A DNA stretch of 64,000 nt from Serripes groenlandicus. Lineage: Eukaryota; Mollusca; Bivalvia; Cardiida; Cardiidae. How positions within the stretch are numbered: position 1 is the first letter of the stretch; each line of letters begins with the position of its first letter. The stretch is from positions 36,398,849 to 36,462,848 of the forward strand of contig JASEVX010000007.1 of assembly GCA_031761405.1 (NCBI GenBank). The letters are read 5' to 3'. The notes beneath the pieces were generated by a model. The model searched no databases, was not told the origin of the DNA, and worked only from the letters and a program-made list of their open reading frames with translations. Of the stretch, positions 1-10,649 are shown in pieces. Both the position numbers and the translations under genes were made by a program.

Positions 1-389
1 TTAAACATCCAGAAAATGCACTTGTCTCAGATTAGACAGATAGATTTACATACTTTTGCAAAAGCTCTAGAGATTTTTTTTTTTTAAATGCTTAAATCTT
101 TATTTCTGAAAGAAAAGAACATGTTCTGAGTACAAATTATTTATGAATACCAACAATATATGATTTGAAAGTGATATAACAGAGATAATGATAGAAAAAG
201 GACCTCTTTACGTTCTCCATGCATAGGCCTAACTGTTTACTGCAGCGATGGGGGAGAACGTTTTTTTTGCTCTTTTGTAAGTTGTTTCTGATAACTAATG
301 GTGTAGTATTATGAATGTTACAAGGCAAGGTAATCATTCAATTTGTCTGGCAAAAAATAACATAACTAACATCATGTCTTCCGCAGTTA

Positions 390-607
390 TTAACCCTTTC
401 CCACGTATTACAAGTCTGCAGCAGATGACTTAGGAAAAAGTACATCTAGGTAAAAGTACAGAAAAAATCTCTATAAATAAAAGTATAATCATTGCATAGA
501 GTTGAAAATATTGTGACAAAAGGTGAAATTTATCTTAATATGAGCAATTCAAAGTGTTTTCCAAAGTCCCATGCAAATGCGTCTAAATGTGTCGGTATGT
601 GGGTTAG
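390..607. mobile_element. TTAA MITE, old subfamily
   Basis: TTAACCCTTTCCCACGTA left end; arm TCTGCAGCAGATGACTT; decayed core; right end TATGTGGGTTAG abuts the young copy at 604. Confidence 0.75.
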
Positions 608-820
608 CCCTTTCCCTCATATATATGCCTCTGCAGCAGACGACTTTTTGAAAACAGTGACAAAAGAAGAAATTGCTCAAAACGAGCAATTTCTACTTTT
701 GCCACAATGTTTTCCACTTTTAGTCATAGGTTATCCATTCAATTATAGAGATTCTCTAATTTTTGACAAAATATGTTCAAAGTCGTCTGCTGCAGAATTG
801 TCGTATGAGGGAAAGGGATA
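604..820 (+). mobile_element. TTAA MITE, young subfamily
   Basis: Left end TTAGCCCTTTCCCTCATA, core GAAATTGCTCAAAACGAGCAA, right end TATGAGGGAAAGGGA with the final TTAA lost. It continues directly from an older copy (390-607), sharing the junction. Confidence 0.85.
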
Positions 821-1148
821 GGATCAACTTTAACAGATGAAAAATGGGTTGTTCTTCAAGAGGAATGATCTTGTTGAAATACATGTAATTGCAGCAATGG
901 GGTTTAACCCTGCAGACAGCTTTTGAAAACACAAGCATAAGGCGAAATATTTGCTCACTTAAAGTAACAGTTTCTCCTCTTGATATCATTTTCAATATAA
1001 AAATTTACTTATATTAATAGAGATTTTCCACGCTATAGCATCGATGTTTTCAAAGGAATCTACTGGATATGTTGTATGTGGGAAAGGCTTAACAAATGGC
1101 AGGGAATAAAAGGTATTGTTCATCATAGGAAGTTTCTTAATCAAAACT

Positions 1149-1366
1149 GTTTTTTCAGTTATATCAGAGCGTTTCCTCGGTAAATTACCAGTACTACTGG
1201 TCCGATTTATCCTGACACCAGCCAGTCAGAGGTAAAGCTAACCCTGAGCGTCATGGAGGGCAGCCATTACTACCAATGTTTAAGTCTTTGTTATGACTCA
1301 GCCGGGGATCGAACCCAAATACCTCCTGCACCTAAGGTGGATTCCACCACAACACCGACGAGGTGG
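1149..1366 (-). mobile_element. Second tRNA-SINE family, minus strand
   Basis: Minus strand: CCACCTCGTCGGTGTTGTGG head, GGGTTCGATCCCCGG B box, AAAGACTTAAACATTGGTAG, GGGCTGCCCTCCATGACGCT, TGACTGGCTGGTGTCAGGAT. Distinct from the CAATCAATC family; related copies at 16700, 22850, 40190 and 40346. Confidence 0.7.
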
Positions 1367-1540
1367 TGCTCCCTCTGCTACGTCTATTCTAACTATTTCC
1401 ACAATTTGGCAAAGGTTAAAACAAGAGAAGCCCCCATCTGATACAAAGATTAACACCATCCACGAAAGTTTTGAAATACTCATCAGTTTCACCTCTTAAT
1501 TAGGCACTGTGAGGAAGATCATTTGAAAACTTTTCTTTGT

Positions 1541-1949
1541 TTAACGCTTTCTATCAAACAGACGCTTTCTGACACCTTTGTAACAGAAAACATTTAAAAT
1601 CATTGTGGCAAATGGGGAAATTGCTCATAATGAGCAATTTCTCCTTTTGCCACAATGTTTTCAACTGTTTTCAACAATTTAACTTTCCCTTTTACAGATT
1701 TTCCATTATTTGGTAAAGATGTTTTCAAAGTCGTCTGCTGTAGATTTGTTGTATATGGGAGAAGGTTAACCCTTTCTTACAGTCTATAAAAGCTACAGTA
1801 GAAACATAGAGTGAAATTATGACTATTGAAAATATCGTAGCAAAATGAGAAATTGGTCATCATGAAAAAATTCTATTTTAGTCACAATGTTTTCAAAAGA
1901 TGTCTAAAGCAGAAGCATCAAGTACATCTTCATGTGGGAAAGGGTTAGA
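1541..1949. mobile_element. Two old-subfamily TTAA MITEs sharing a TTAA
   Basis: The first (1541-1769) has core GCTCATAATGAGC and right end GGGAGAAGGTTAA. The second (1766-1949) starts at the same TTAA and ends GTGGGAAAGGGTTAG. Confidence 0.75.
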
Positions 1950-1982
1950 AATTCAAAACCTTTTTCCATCTACAGGGAATGT

Positions 1983-2213
1983 TTAACCCTTTCCCTCATA
2001 TAGACGCTTTCTGACGCCTCATGCAGCAGACAGCTTTTTGAAAACATAGTGACAAAAGAAGGAATTGCACAAAACGTGCAACGTCTCCGTTTGCCACAAT
2101 GTTTTCCACTTTTAGTCATAGGTTATCCATTCAATTATGGAGATTTTCTATTTTTTGACAAAATACGTTCAAAGTCGTCTGCTGCAGAATTGTCGTATGA
2201 GGGAAACGGTTAA
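1983..2213 (+). mobile_element. TTAA MITE, young subfamily
   Basis: TTAA at both ends. Core variant GCACAAAACGTGC, with one arm damaged (CAACGTCTCC). Forms an inverted pair with the copy at 2274-2503. Confidence 0.9.
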
Positions 2214-2273
2214 CCTTTTCTGCATTCTCTTATGCTTCTGCAGCACACAACTTTTGCCATAATAATTTCAACT

Positions 2274-2503
2274 TTAACCCTTTCCCTCATACGACAATTC
2301 TGCAGCAGACGACTTTGAACATATTTTGTCAAAAAATAGAATATCTCTATAATTGAATGGATAACCTTTGACTTCAAGTGGAAAAAATTGTGGCAAAAGG
2401 AGAAATTGCTCGTTTTGAGGAATTTCTTCTTTTGTCACTATGTTTTCAAAAAGCCGTCTGCTGCAGAGGCGTCAGAAAGCGTCCATATGAGGGAAAGGGT
2501 TAA
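2274..2503 (-). mobile_element. TTAA MITE, young subfamily
   Basis: TTAA at both ends; core GCTCGTTTTGAGG, with one stem base lost. Opposite orientation to 1983-2213, 60 bp away. Confidence 0.9.
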
Positions 2504-2515
2504 ATTATTAATAAA

Positions 2516-3014
2516 CAAGCAAATTCATGAAATTTTTATCCCCCGCTTGCAGGAAATATTGTAGGAAAATGTTGAGGTTTTGTTTAAACATGTCAGTAGA
2601 CTTTTTATTGAACATGTATTAACGGTTCACATTTGTGGCAGTTATTGCACAGAAACAGCAACAAACGACATTTTTTGATGATCGAACTTGGCATAGCCCT
2701 TAAGGCATTTAACTTTGTTACCAAGTTTGAAAAAAAAGCGGTTCACATTTGTGGCAGTTATTGCACGGAAACAGCAACAAATGACGTCTTTTGTTAATTA
2801 AGGGGCCATAACTCCACCAAATGAAGTACGCCGAATGTGACGATCGAACTTGATCAGCCCTTAAGGCATTTAACCTTGTTACCAAGTTTGAAAAAAAACG
2901 GTTCACATTTGTGGCAGTTATTGCACGAAAACGTGTGACGGACGGACGGACAGACGGACGAACCGACAAACCGAAATTAATAACCCCCCTTTTTTTCTTC
3001 GAAAAAGCGGGGGA
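2516..3014 (+). mobile_element. Helentron/DINE-like element, family with ATCCCCCGCTT ends
   Basis: Starts CAAGC plus a weak hairpin (AAATTcatgaAATTT), then ATCCCCCGCTT. It holds about 2.5 tandem units marked by GGTTCACATTTGTGGCAG (starting about 2624, 2739, 2900), a GACGGACGGACGGACAGACG spacer (2937-2957), and a 3' hairpin ending AAAAAGCGGGGGAT whose arm is the reverse complement of the 5' subterminal repeat. No target duplication is seen. Non-coding and non-autonomous; several short ORFs across it are shadows. Confidence 0.6.
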
Positions 3015-3464
3015 TAACAATAATACAATATGTTACATATTCTACCATTTTTTAAATTTTTACCTGTAATGATATTTTTTACGAGACATCTGCTTTGCAA
3101 ACTTCTAAAGGAAAAAAACCCATTATATCTGGAAGACTGGAAATAGAATCCCTATCATTTCCATAGAGTTGTAGAATCTGTGAAAAATGGAGAAACTGCG
3201 CATAATTGAGGGTCCAGGCTGATCAGACTGGAATTAATGCAACCATGCCCAAAATAATATGACTTTTTTAAGATAAGGTAAGGATTCAATACCTTTTAGC
3301 ACATCACAAATTTAGGGGCCATAACTCTGGTGTCATCTGGCAGCAAGTTGTCTGCTGCAAAGGCATAAAATTTAAGTCTTTATCCAGGAAAGGGTTAACC
3401 CTTTCTCACTTGAAGACACATTTTAAGCAGTTTCTCTCTTTTGCAACACTGTTTTAAATAATTG

Positions 3465-3640
3465 TACAGTCCAACCTGTGTATAAGGACCACCCATCGGA
3501 AGTGAAAAATCTGGTCTTTGTCCGCAGGTGGTCTTTAATTACAGGGTCATTTATACAGTATTTGGGACACTACAAGTATGGTTGCTTTAAACAGGGAAAT
3601 GCAAATTTCCACGGTGGTCTTTAGCACAGGTTTGACTGTA
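3465..3640. mobile_element. TA-flanked MITE, CAGTCMAACCTGTG ends
   Basis: TACAGTCCAACCTGTG and CACAGGTTTGACTGTA are near-perfect inverted ends around a 172-bp body that also folds back (GGACCACC/GGTGGTCT). TA duplication on both sides suggests a Tc1/mariner-type non-autonomous element. It is inserted within decayed TTAA MITE sequence. Confidence 0.7.
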
Positions 3641-3922
3641 AGAGATATTGGCTATATTTTTATGCATATGTTTTCAAAGTTGTCTGCTGCATATTTATTA
3701 TACGTGGGAATACGGGTTAACAGACAATTTTTTAAATAAAATTATATGACAGTCTGATAGAGGAGACATTAGTCATGCCAATAGTCTCCAGGAATTATTT
3801 CTCCTACATAATTCTGTCATTTATTAATGGCTGTGGGATTTAAATCCATCCGTTTTATAACTTTTAAGAAATTAATTACTCTATAACTCTTACCCAATAG
3901 CACCAGACAGCTGTAGAAAACA

Positions 3923-4159
3923 TTAACCCTTTCCGTCATATAGACGCTTTCTGAAGCCTCTGCAGCTGACGGCTTCTTGAAAACATAGTGACAAAAAAAG
4001 AAATTGCTCAAAACCAGCAATTTCTCCTTTTGCCACAATGTTTTCCACTTTTAGTCATAGGTTATCCATTCAATTATAGAGATTTTCTATTTTTTGACAA
4101 AATATGTTCAAATAAGTCATCCGTCTGGTGCAGAATTGTCGTATGAGGGAAAGGGTTAA
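3923..4159 (+). mobile_element. TTAA MITE, young subfamily
   Basis: TTAA both ends, full length; core GCTCAAAACCAGC with one mismatch; a small insertion (ATAAGTCATCCGTCTGG) near the right arm. Confidence 0.9.
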
Positions 4160-4739
4160 CTCATCTGCAGCAGATGACCTATTGAAAACATTGGTGCACA
4201 TGGAAAAAATGCTCATGATGAGAAATTACTTCATGTGCCACATGTTTTCAACTTGATTCAGTAATTGTACTTTCATAATTAGAGATTTTCCATATTTTTA
4301 CCTAGATTATTTTAAAGTCATCTGCTGCACATTGAATTTTGCTTATAATTGTGGGATAGAGTTTATGTGCAAATACCAAACATGAGATATTGCACTTAAT
4401 TATGCAATCAATTTGTTTCTTCTCCTTGCATATTTCTGCAAACCATTTACCACATGCAAACATGTTTCTACTTATCTGCAGCAGACCACTTTTAAACTTT
4501 CAACACATTGTGGCAAGAGGAGAATTTGCTCATAATGATCACTTCTTCAACTCTATTTAGTTATTATTATTCTCATGACATTATTTCTTTTTTTAAAGAT
4601 TTTCTTCATTTTTGCCTAGATGTTTTTAAAGTTGTCAACTGCAAATTTGTTGTAACAATTATGGGAAAGGGTCAAGTTGGTATTAAATTGAATCAAGCAT
4701 AGACTTTACATTCATCTTAATTCTGCTAAATTCTCATCC

Positions 4740-5440
4740 ATTATTCAGATCTTAGACAGCTTAAAAGCTGTTATTTCTGATTTTCTGTTCCAGTGAAAAA
4801 CTTGCTACCATCTACACACGTGAAGCGATCAAATTAGTGTAAATAATTTAAAACAGACTAATCTGCATCTTCAGCCTTAAATCATTAATAATATTTGACA
4901 AAAAAACACCTCTATTTCGAATTCTAAATATTATGTCCATCTCATGTGATGTTGTATTCACAACTTCGAGTTTCGTAAAAAAATATAGGAAAATTGAAAA
5001 TACACAATGAGCTGTATCAGGAGCTTACCAAGTAGCTCATTGCAGTACTTTGATGGAATGCTTAGCACTCGCTTCCTGAACAAGATCCTGTTAAAGCGCC
5101 AGATAGGCAGCAATTCTCGACCGTAGCATTAAAAATTTATTTTGTGAGTAATTGGTACAGGGACAAAGTCGACTTATGGCAAATTAATTGGCGGAACAAG
5201 ATTACTTTGGGCATTATTAGTGGGCTGTGAGCTGTGAAGTGCTTCAGAATGCACGAGTTTTTGGAAACAAAAATTTCTCTCCGTGGTTTCGTTTTTAGAA
5301 CTTCCTTCCTCTTCAACTTGGATCAGAGGGATTTTTCGACACCCTTAGTCTCCTTCATTTTAATTGGTTTAATGCAAAACAGTTTTAACTTCACGGTGAA
5401 AAAATAACACATTTACAGCTCTTTTGAATAAAACTATCAA
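4740..5440. other. Repeat-free island, possible conserved non-coding/exonic block
   Basis: No MITE, SINE or array sequence. Several homeodomain-type AATTAATTGG / TTAATTGG motifs (near 5180 and 5370) and the possible exon at 5037-5087. CAATGAGCT..AGCTCATTG (5004-5042) forms a 9-bp stem. Confidence 0.35.
5037..5087 (-). CDS. Possible 3' terminal exon of the minus-strand gene
   Basis: On the minus strand CTATCTGGCGCTTTAACAG ends at 5088. It is followed by a phase-0 reading frame DLVQEASAKHSIKVLQ and a TGA stop. Phase 0 matches the codon-boundary end of the exon at 32420, so the two could be joined, with an intron of about 27 kb. A second reading uses the donor GTAAGC at 5028-5023, making a 59-nt exon (5029-5087) in another frame, ILFRKRVLSIPSKYCNELL. 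The sequence sits in a 700-bp repeat-free island. Both readings are short, no poly(A) signal was found nearby, and this remains speculative. Confidence 0.2.
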   Translation of the reverse strand, partial: DLVQEASAKHSIKVLQ

Positions 5441-5534
5441 TAACTCAACTCTTTCCCCTATACAGATGCTTTGTGATGCCTCTGCAGAAGACGATATCAC
5501 AAGAGTGCCGCAAGATAACGATATCGCTCTTCTG

Positions 5535-5775
5535 CTTTTCTTTTAAGTAAAAAAAAGGGGCATTCCTCAATAATTATTACAGCCAGAGTTATGAGACTTG
5601 GTAATGACATGTGTTTTGTTTCTAGTTACATGTGTACTAAGTTCCATTTGAAAATATTGAATGGTTTTTGAGTTATGAGGTAAGGTTAAATGTTTGTGGC
5701 GATGATGACGACGCCAAAGGTAATCACAATACAATTTTTTTTTCGAAAACAGACAAGCTAAAAATGTCACTTGCC
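5535..5775 (+). mobile_element. Decayed 3' fragment of a tandem-unit element
   Basis: GGGGCATTCCTCAATAATTA followed by AGTTATGAGACTTGGTAATG, TTGAGTTATGAGGTAAGG, GACGACGCC and TTTTTTTTTCGAAAACAGAC..AGCTAAAAATG resembles the last unit plus terminus of the Helentron-like class. No 5' end is visible. Assignment is by resemblance only. Confidence 0.3.
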
Positions 5776-6985
5776 CATAATTTTAATACAGTGTTTCAAA
5801 TATTGTTGTTATAAGGAGCTTATTTCAGCTTTTTCCGCAACATTTTGAAAATTCATCCACTGCAACTTAAGCCATAAAACATAGGGCATAAGACAATGAG
5901 GGTGTCAAAAATATGCTTTCCTGCCTCCTTGAAATCTTAACACGAACACTTGAACATTCGTCTACACTTTTTTGCCCTCATTTAAGTCCTTATATAGGAC
6001 TTATTTTCTTATAATGCCAGCAGCAATCAAAGGCGGAGTGTCTTTAAGCATGGCACATTTCCTTATAAGCCTTATAATGGTTAGTTAATTCCCAAACCAA
6101 AATGCTAGTTTGCGGCATGCTTGTCACAAGTTTGCGACAAGTTTGCGCAAGCTTGCTGCAATCTAAACATGACTGCATTTCTTAAATATCATGGTTGCGG
6201 ATGCGAGCGTGCGCGCTTGCACAGAAATTAAGGTTGCGGATAGGGGTTGTTCGCAAACTTCCCGCAATCTTAAATATCATTGAAGATCGCGAGAAGCTTG
6301 CGGTCTTGCAAACTTAAAATTCTTTAGTATCATTAAGATCGTGAAATGGTTGTGGTCTTGCAAGCTTAAAATTATTTCAAGATATTATGTTTGCGACAAG
6401 CTTGCAAGTTTGCAACAACAGGAACAGGAAGTTGTGCATTTTCAAATTTTCAAAATGGAGGCTTACCATGTGACAGTTAAAATTAAGGCAATGTTTTCAC
6501 AATATGCTCGTTTATCATCAAATATAATTTTCAGTACTTGTCAGTAACACTTTCCTAACATGATAATGACAAATGCAGATAAAATAAACTTTAAATGAAG
6601 ATTTGCAAGTACAGAATTTACTCGGAAATGACAATGTCTGCAACTGGTAAAATGGAAACTCTTGACAGGTAAACTTATAAATGTTAATGTGATTCAGTGA
6701 TTTAAAGTGAACATTTATTATGTGGGAAAAGGTTAAATTTCAGTTACTATTGTATATATATTTTCAATTTATGCATGAAATAATTAAAATTGCAATATGA
6801 TTTTGGATGTTATTTAGAATCTTTGGCAAATTTTCAAAATAAACTGTCTTTTCTATTAATCTTTTCCTGCATGAAGCTCACAAATATCTTAAGATTGCTA
6901 TTGTTTTGGTTTGGATAAATTAAGTTTTCTATTTCATATAAAAAATTCTAGTTAGTGGGAAAGCACTAAATATGATAAGACATTA

Positions 6986-7178
6986 TTAACCCTTTCTTTC
7001 ATATAGATGCATCTTGATACACCTGCAGCAAGCAGACAACTATTGAAAACAATGTGACAAAAGGTGAAATTGCTCATAACGAGTAATATTCCTTTTGCAA
7101 AAATGTTTTCAACTCTATTCTTTCACACAATTGTGGCTGGATGTTTTCCAAAATGTCTGCTGCAGTCTTAACATATGA
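6986..7178. mobile_element. TTAA MITE, old subfamily, inside the 6091-7648 element
   Basis: TTAACCCTTTCTTTCATATA left end, TGACAAAAGGTGAAATTGCTC core; right end decayed (CTGCTGCAGTCTTAACATAT). Confidence 0.7.
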
Positions 7179-7190
7179 AATGAATTGTAA

Positions 7191-7410
7191 TTAAGCGTGC
7201 GACCCCGCAACCTTGATATGATCGCGCAAGCTTGCATGCACGCGATTAAGCGTGCAGCCCCGCAAGCTTTGTATATTCGCGCAAGCTTGCATGCGCGCAA
7301 TTAAGCGCGCAACCCCGCACGCTAGGTATGCTCGCGCAAGCTTGCATGCGCGCGATTAAGCGTGCAACCCCACAACCTAGGTATGATTGCGCAAGCTTGC
7401 AAGCGCGCAA
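7191..7410. repeat. Four tandem 55-bp units rich in GCGCAAGCTTGC
   Basis: TTAAGC(G/T)(T/C)GC starts at 7191, 7246, 7301, 7356 and 7411, an exact 55-bp period. Each unit contains ACCCCGCAA-like, TATGAT/TATGCT and CGCGCAAGCTTGCATGCGCG-like palindromic sequence. It forms part of the right subterminal region of the 6091-7648 element. Confidence 0.85.
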
Positions 7411-7881
7411 TTAAGCTCGTAAAGGTTCCTATCGCAAGCATGCGCAACCTTGCAAGTTTGCGCAACCTTCATAAGGTTGTGGGAAGCATGCAAAAAACTT
7501 CCATTCTGCAAGCTTAATTAAATAATAAGCTTGCGCGCGCTTACAATCGCAATCTTACTGCAAGCTTAAATAAGGTAGCGGCACGCTTAGATGCAACCTT
7601 GCCACGACCTTGCTGCAATCTTAATTAAGCTTGCTGTTTTGGTTTGGGTTAGGAGTCATGGATAAGTGCACTTTCTCCATGATTTAATCCTTTTCCACAT
7701 CCAGACTGTTTTTGGCGCCTCTACAGCAGATGGCTTTTGAAAACATTGTAACAAAAGGGGAGATTGCTCAAAGCGAGCAATTTCTCCTTTTGCCACAATA
7801 TCTCAACTCTATTCAATCATTATACTTTTTTTTATAGAGAATGTTTTATAGTTTTGCCTAGATGTTTTCAAAGTGACGTCT

Positions 7882-7972
<91 letters not shown>

Positions 7973-8042
7973 ACACACACACATACATACATAGAGAGAC
8001 ACACAGAGACAGAGAGAGACACACACACACACACAGAGAAAC

Positions 8043-8077
<35 letters not shown>

Positions 8078-8135
8078 CGGACAGACAGACAGACAGAGAG
8101 AGAGACAGAGACAGAGAGAGAGACAGACAGAGAGC
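7882..8135 (+). repeat. GA/GACA compound microsatellite
   Basis: About 250 bp of GAGA with CACA, CATA, GACA and GACG interruptions. It sits where the right terminal arm of a TTAA MITE should be (left part 7685-7880, right end GGGTTAA near 8155). The Ser/Leu- and Arg/Glu-rich ORFs in all frames are artefacts of the repeat. Confidence 0.95.
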
Positions 8136-8504
8136 CATGAGAAAATGTCACAATGGGTTAAGGGAAGAAATAAATCACTGGTTATTGCTTGTTTAGAGGT
8201 TCTGAGTGACATCAGTTTAGCATTGATGGAACAGAATTAATGAAAATTGAAAAATGAACAGCCCCATAGATAAGTCTAATAAATGGCTACAATTTACTTA
8301 GAAACACATCATTACGTCCTTTAAATCTTCAGTTAGACACACAAAATTAAGTCTTGTTTGATTTTGAGTGAAGATAAAGACCTTAAAACATTGGAAAAAA
8401 AGGAGTTGCTCACCGTGAGAAATTTATCTCTATTTGTTCTGCAAAGTTTTCAAATGTGTCTATGGCATAAGTGTCAATAAACCGTCACCGTATGGACGAA
8501 AGGG

Positions 8505-8727
8505 TTAACCCTTTTCAACTTGTAGACGCATTCTGACGCATCAGAAGCAAACAAATATTGAAAACATTGTGGAAAAGAAAAACTTGTTCATATTGATCAA
8601 TTTCTCCTATTGCTACAAGGATTTCAAATCTACTTAATAATTATACTTTGATTTAGAGATTTTCCATTTTTTTGCTCAGCTGTTTTCAAAGTCGTCTGCT
8701 ACAGATTTGTTGTATGTGGGAAAGGGG
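8505..8727. mobile_element. TTAA MITE, old subfamily
   Basis: Left TTAACCCTTTTCAACTTG; right GTCGTCTGCTACAGATTTGT and TGTGGGAAAGG. A partial copy precedes it (about 8380-8508) and shares the TTAA. Confidence 0.75.
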
Positions 8728-9101
8728 GAAGTCATTATAAGGAAACGTATGAATTGTTGGAGAAAGTTATTGATCTGGCCTGCAGGTATTTTGTATTATG
8801 AGGGCAATGCCAGGATACTGTTGATAATTTGTGTTGTTTGCCTCAGAAAGAACCAGATCACCTCCAGTCATTATTATAACTTCAATTGCTTGTTCAGTTT
8901 TTCTCTGAATATTCCAGTTTACAGCTATTAAATTTTCGCACTTGCAGATCAAAGACATTTTGATGCATCTGCAGCAGACAATTTTTGAAAACATTGTGGC
9001 AAAAGGAGAATTTGCTTCATTGTTTTTACTAGATACTAGACTATTGCAGAGGGAATAGGACAAATTCAGTTTGGTTGTTAGAGTTATAGAGCACATGCTG
9101 A

Positions 9102-9327
9102 TTAATCCTTTCCAATATACAGACGCTTTCTGACGCCTCTGCAGCAGAGACCTTTTAAAAGGAGATCGAAATTGCTCATTACTAGCAATATCTCCATTTT
9201 GCCACAATGATTTCCTCTCTATACAATAATCAAACTATCATTTATAGAAATTTTATGTATTTTAATTGGACTTGATAATTTCAGAGGCGTCGGCTGCAGA
9301 TTTATTGTATGTAGGAAAAACGGTTAA
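9102..9327. mobile_element. TTAA MITE, old subfamily
   Basis: TTAATCCTTTCCAATATACA left end, GCTCATTACTAGCAA core, right TTAA shared with the young copy at 9324. Confidence 0.8.
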
Positions 9328-9551
9328 CCCTTTCCCTCATATACATGATTTCTGACGCCTCTGCAGCAGACGGCTTTCTGAAAATATAGTGACAAAAGAA
9401 GAAATTGCTCAAAACGAGCAATTTCTCCTTTTGCCACAATGTTTTCCACTTTCAGTCATAGGTTATCCATAATTATAGATATTTTCCATTTTTTGACAAA
9501 ATATGTTCAAAGTCGTCTGCTGCAGAATTGTTGGATGAGGGAAAGGGTTAA
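9324..9551 (+). mobile_element. TTAA MITE, young subfamily
   Basis: Full length with the core GCTCAAAACGAGC perfect. Its left TTAA is also the right TTAA of the older copy at 9102-9327. Confidence 0.92.
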
Positions 9552-9554
9552 TAT

Positions 9555-9655
9555 TGTGTCATCTGCCTATATGTCAGTAAGTGAAAGCTGCTGATGGACA
9601 GATGATGGAGAAGTGATCCCTTAGTGTCTCCCTGCCAAGGGAGGCGACACAAAAA
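9555..9655 (+). mobile_element. 3' end fragment of a Helentron-like element
   Basis: GATGGACAGATGATGGA is followed by a hairpin GTGTCTCCCT-gcca-AGGGAGGCGACAC and AAAAA. The same GATGGACAGATGATGGA plus AAGGG..CAACACAAAA sequence recurs, more decayed, at about 21790-21885 after a GACAGACAGACGGACGGACG run. It matches the 3' architecture of the other elements here but is a different sequence family. Confidence 0.4.
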
Positions 9656-10649
9656 CTACTTTGCAATAGGTTGAACTCTGGTCAGAATACATTGAAAATG
9701 GACTACGTAACAGACCCATTACTTAACACAGACGACATTGAACATGACTTTTGAAAACATTGCACTAAAAGGTGAAATTGCTTAAAACGAGCTATTTCAC
9801 CTTTTATGACAATATTTTCAACTCTTTGTCAATATGAATCTTTCAGTTTTCTAGATTGTTGAAATTGTTTGTCTGATGATTGTAAAGCAGCAGACCTTTG
9901 AAAAGTCATGTAACTCTTTCCCACATACAACAAATCAGCGGTAGATGTCTTTGAATACATCTAAGAAAATATAGGGGAAATCTCTATAAATGAAAGTATA
10001 ATCATTGGACAAGAATTGAAAACATTGTAGCAAATTGAGAAACTGCTCATTTAATTATGAGTAGAAATACAATGTTTTCAAAAGTTGTCTGCTGCAGATA
10101 TATGAAAGAACAACTGCAAGTGGAAAAGGGTTATTAGCTGCATGATTGCATGTTCTGAAATCCTTATATGTTTCTCAAACCACCGGACTAAATGTTGGTA
10201 CTCAAAATAATCATCTCAGTGAGTCTTTTCTTTTGTGAAGAGGTTTTAGATGAGAAATAAGAGATATTGTGGGGCAAAGAACAGTCTATTCTTCCTTAAG
10301 AAGGCCTTATGAAAGCATCTGGCTCTTGTTTCAATGACACAGCTCCACAGTGTATGAAGCTGAATGAAGTTATAATTACATTCAGACCTTGGCAAAACAG
10401 ATAGAGAAGCACATGTTTGGTGAACCATGATGTTGAAAGTACCATTGAAGCATGGTGTAACATTTTAATAGGTTCACAACAGGCATTCTTAAAACCCTTT
10501 CCAACACATATCATTTTGAGACCTACATAAATTGGGCAGTAAATTAGTACAGGCATTCATAACCTCTTGTTAAAATTCTTGAGACACATGTGAACTAGGT
10601 CTTAAGATAAGTGGTGGCGGTCCTATAATTACAAGTTTTCATTAAGCCC

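Larger units (their letters stand above)
6091..7648. mobile_element. 1.56-kb element with CCCAAACCAAAA inverted ends and iterated GCGCAAGCTTGC
   Basis: CCCAAACCAAAA (6091-6102) and TTTTGGTTTGGG (7637-7648) are perfect 12-bp inverted ends. Both subterminal regions (6103-6420 and 7190-7625) are packed with variants of GCGCAAGCTTGC / GCTTGCAAGTTTGC, in both orientations, and are far more GC-rich than their surroundings. The middle is AT-rich and holds an older TTAA MITE copy (6986-7178). No transposase ORF. No clear target duplication. Confidence 0.5.

Noticed and set aside
492..821. Recurrent peptide family with NEQFLLLPQCFPLLVIGYPF
   Set aside because: It appears in many ORFs because it is the translation of the young MITE (GAGCAATTTCTCC...GTCATAGGTTATCC). 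No start, length or codon conservation beyond DNA identity.
7809..8212. Long Leu/Ser- and Arg/Glu-rich ORFs in several frames
   Set aside because: Translation of a GA/CT microsatellite; every frame is open because the repeat contains no stop codons.
8767..9207. 146-codon minus-strand ORF
   Set aside because: Spans two old MITE arms (CTGCAGCAGACAATTTTTG and GCTCATTACTAGCAA), so it is a repeat shadow.
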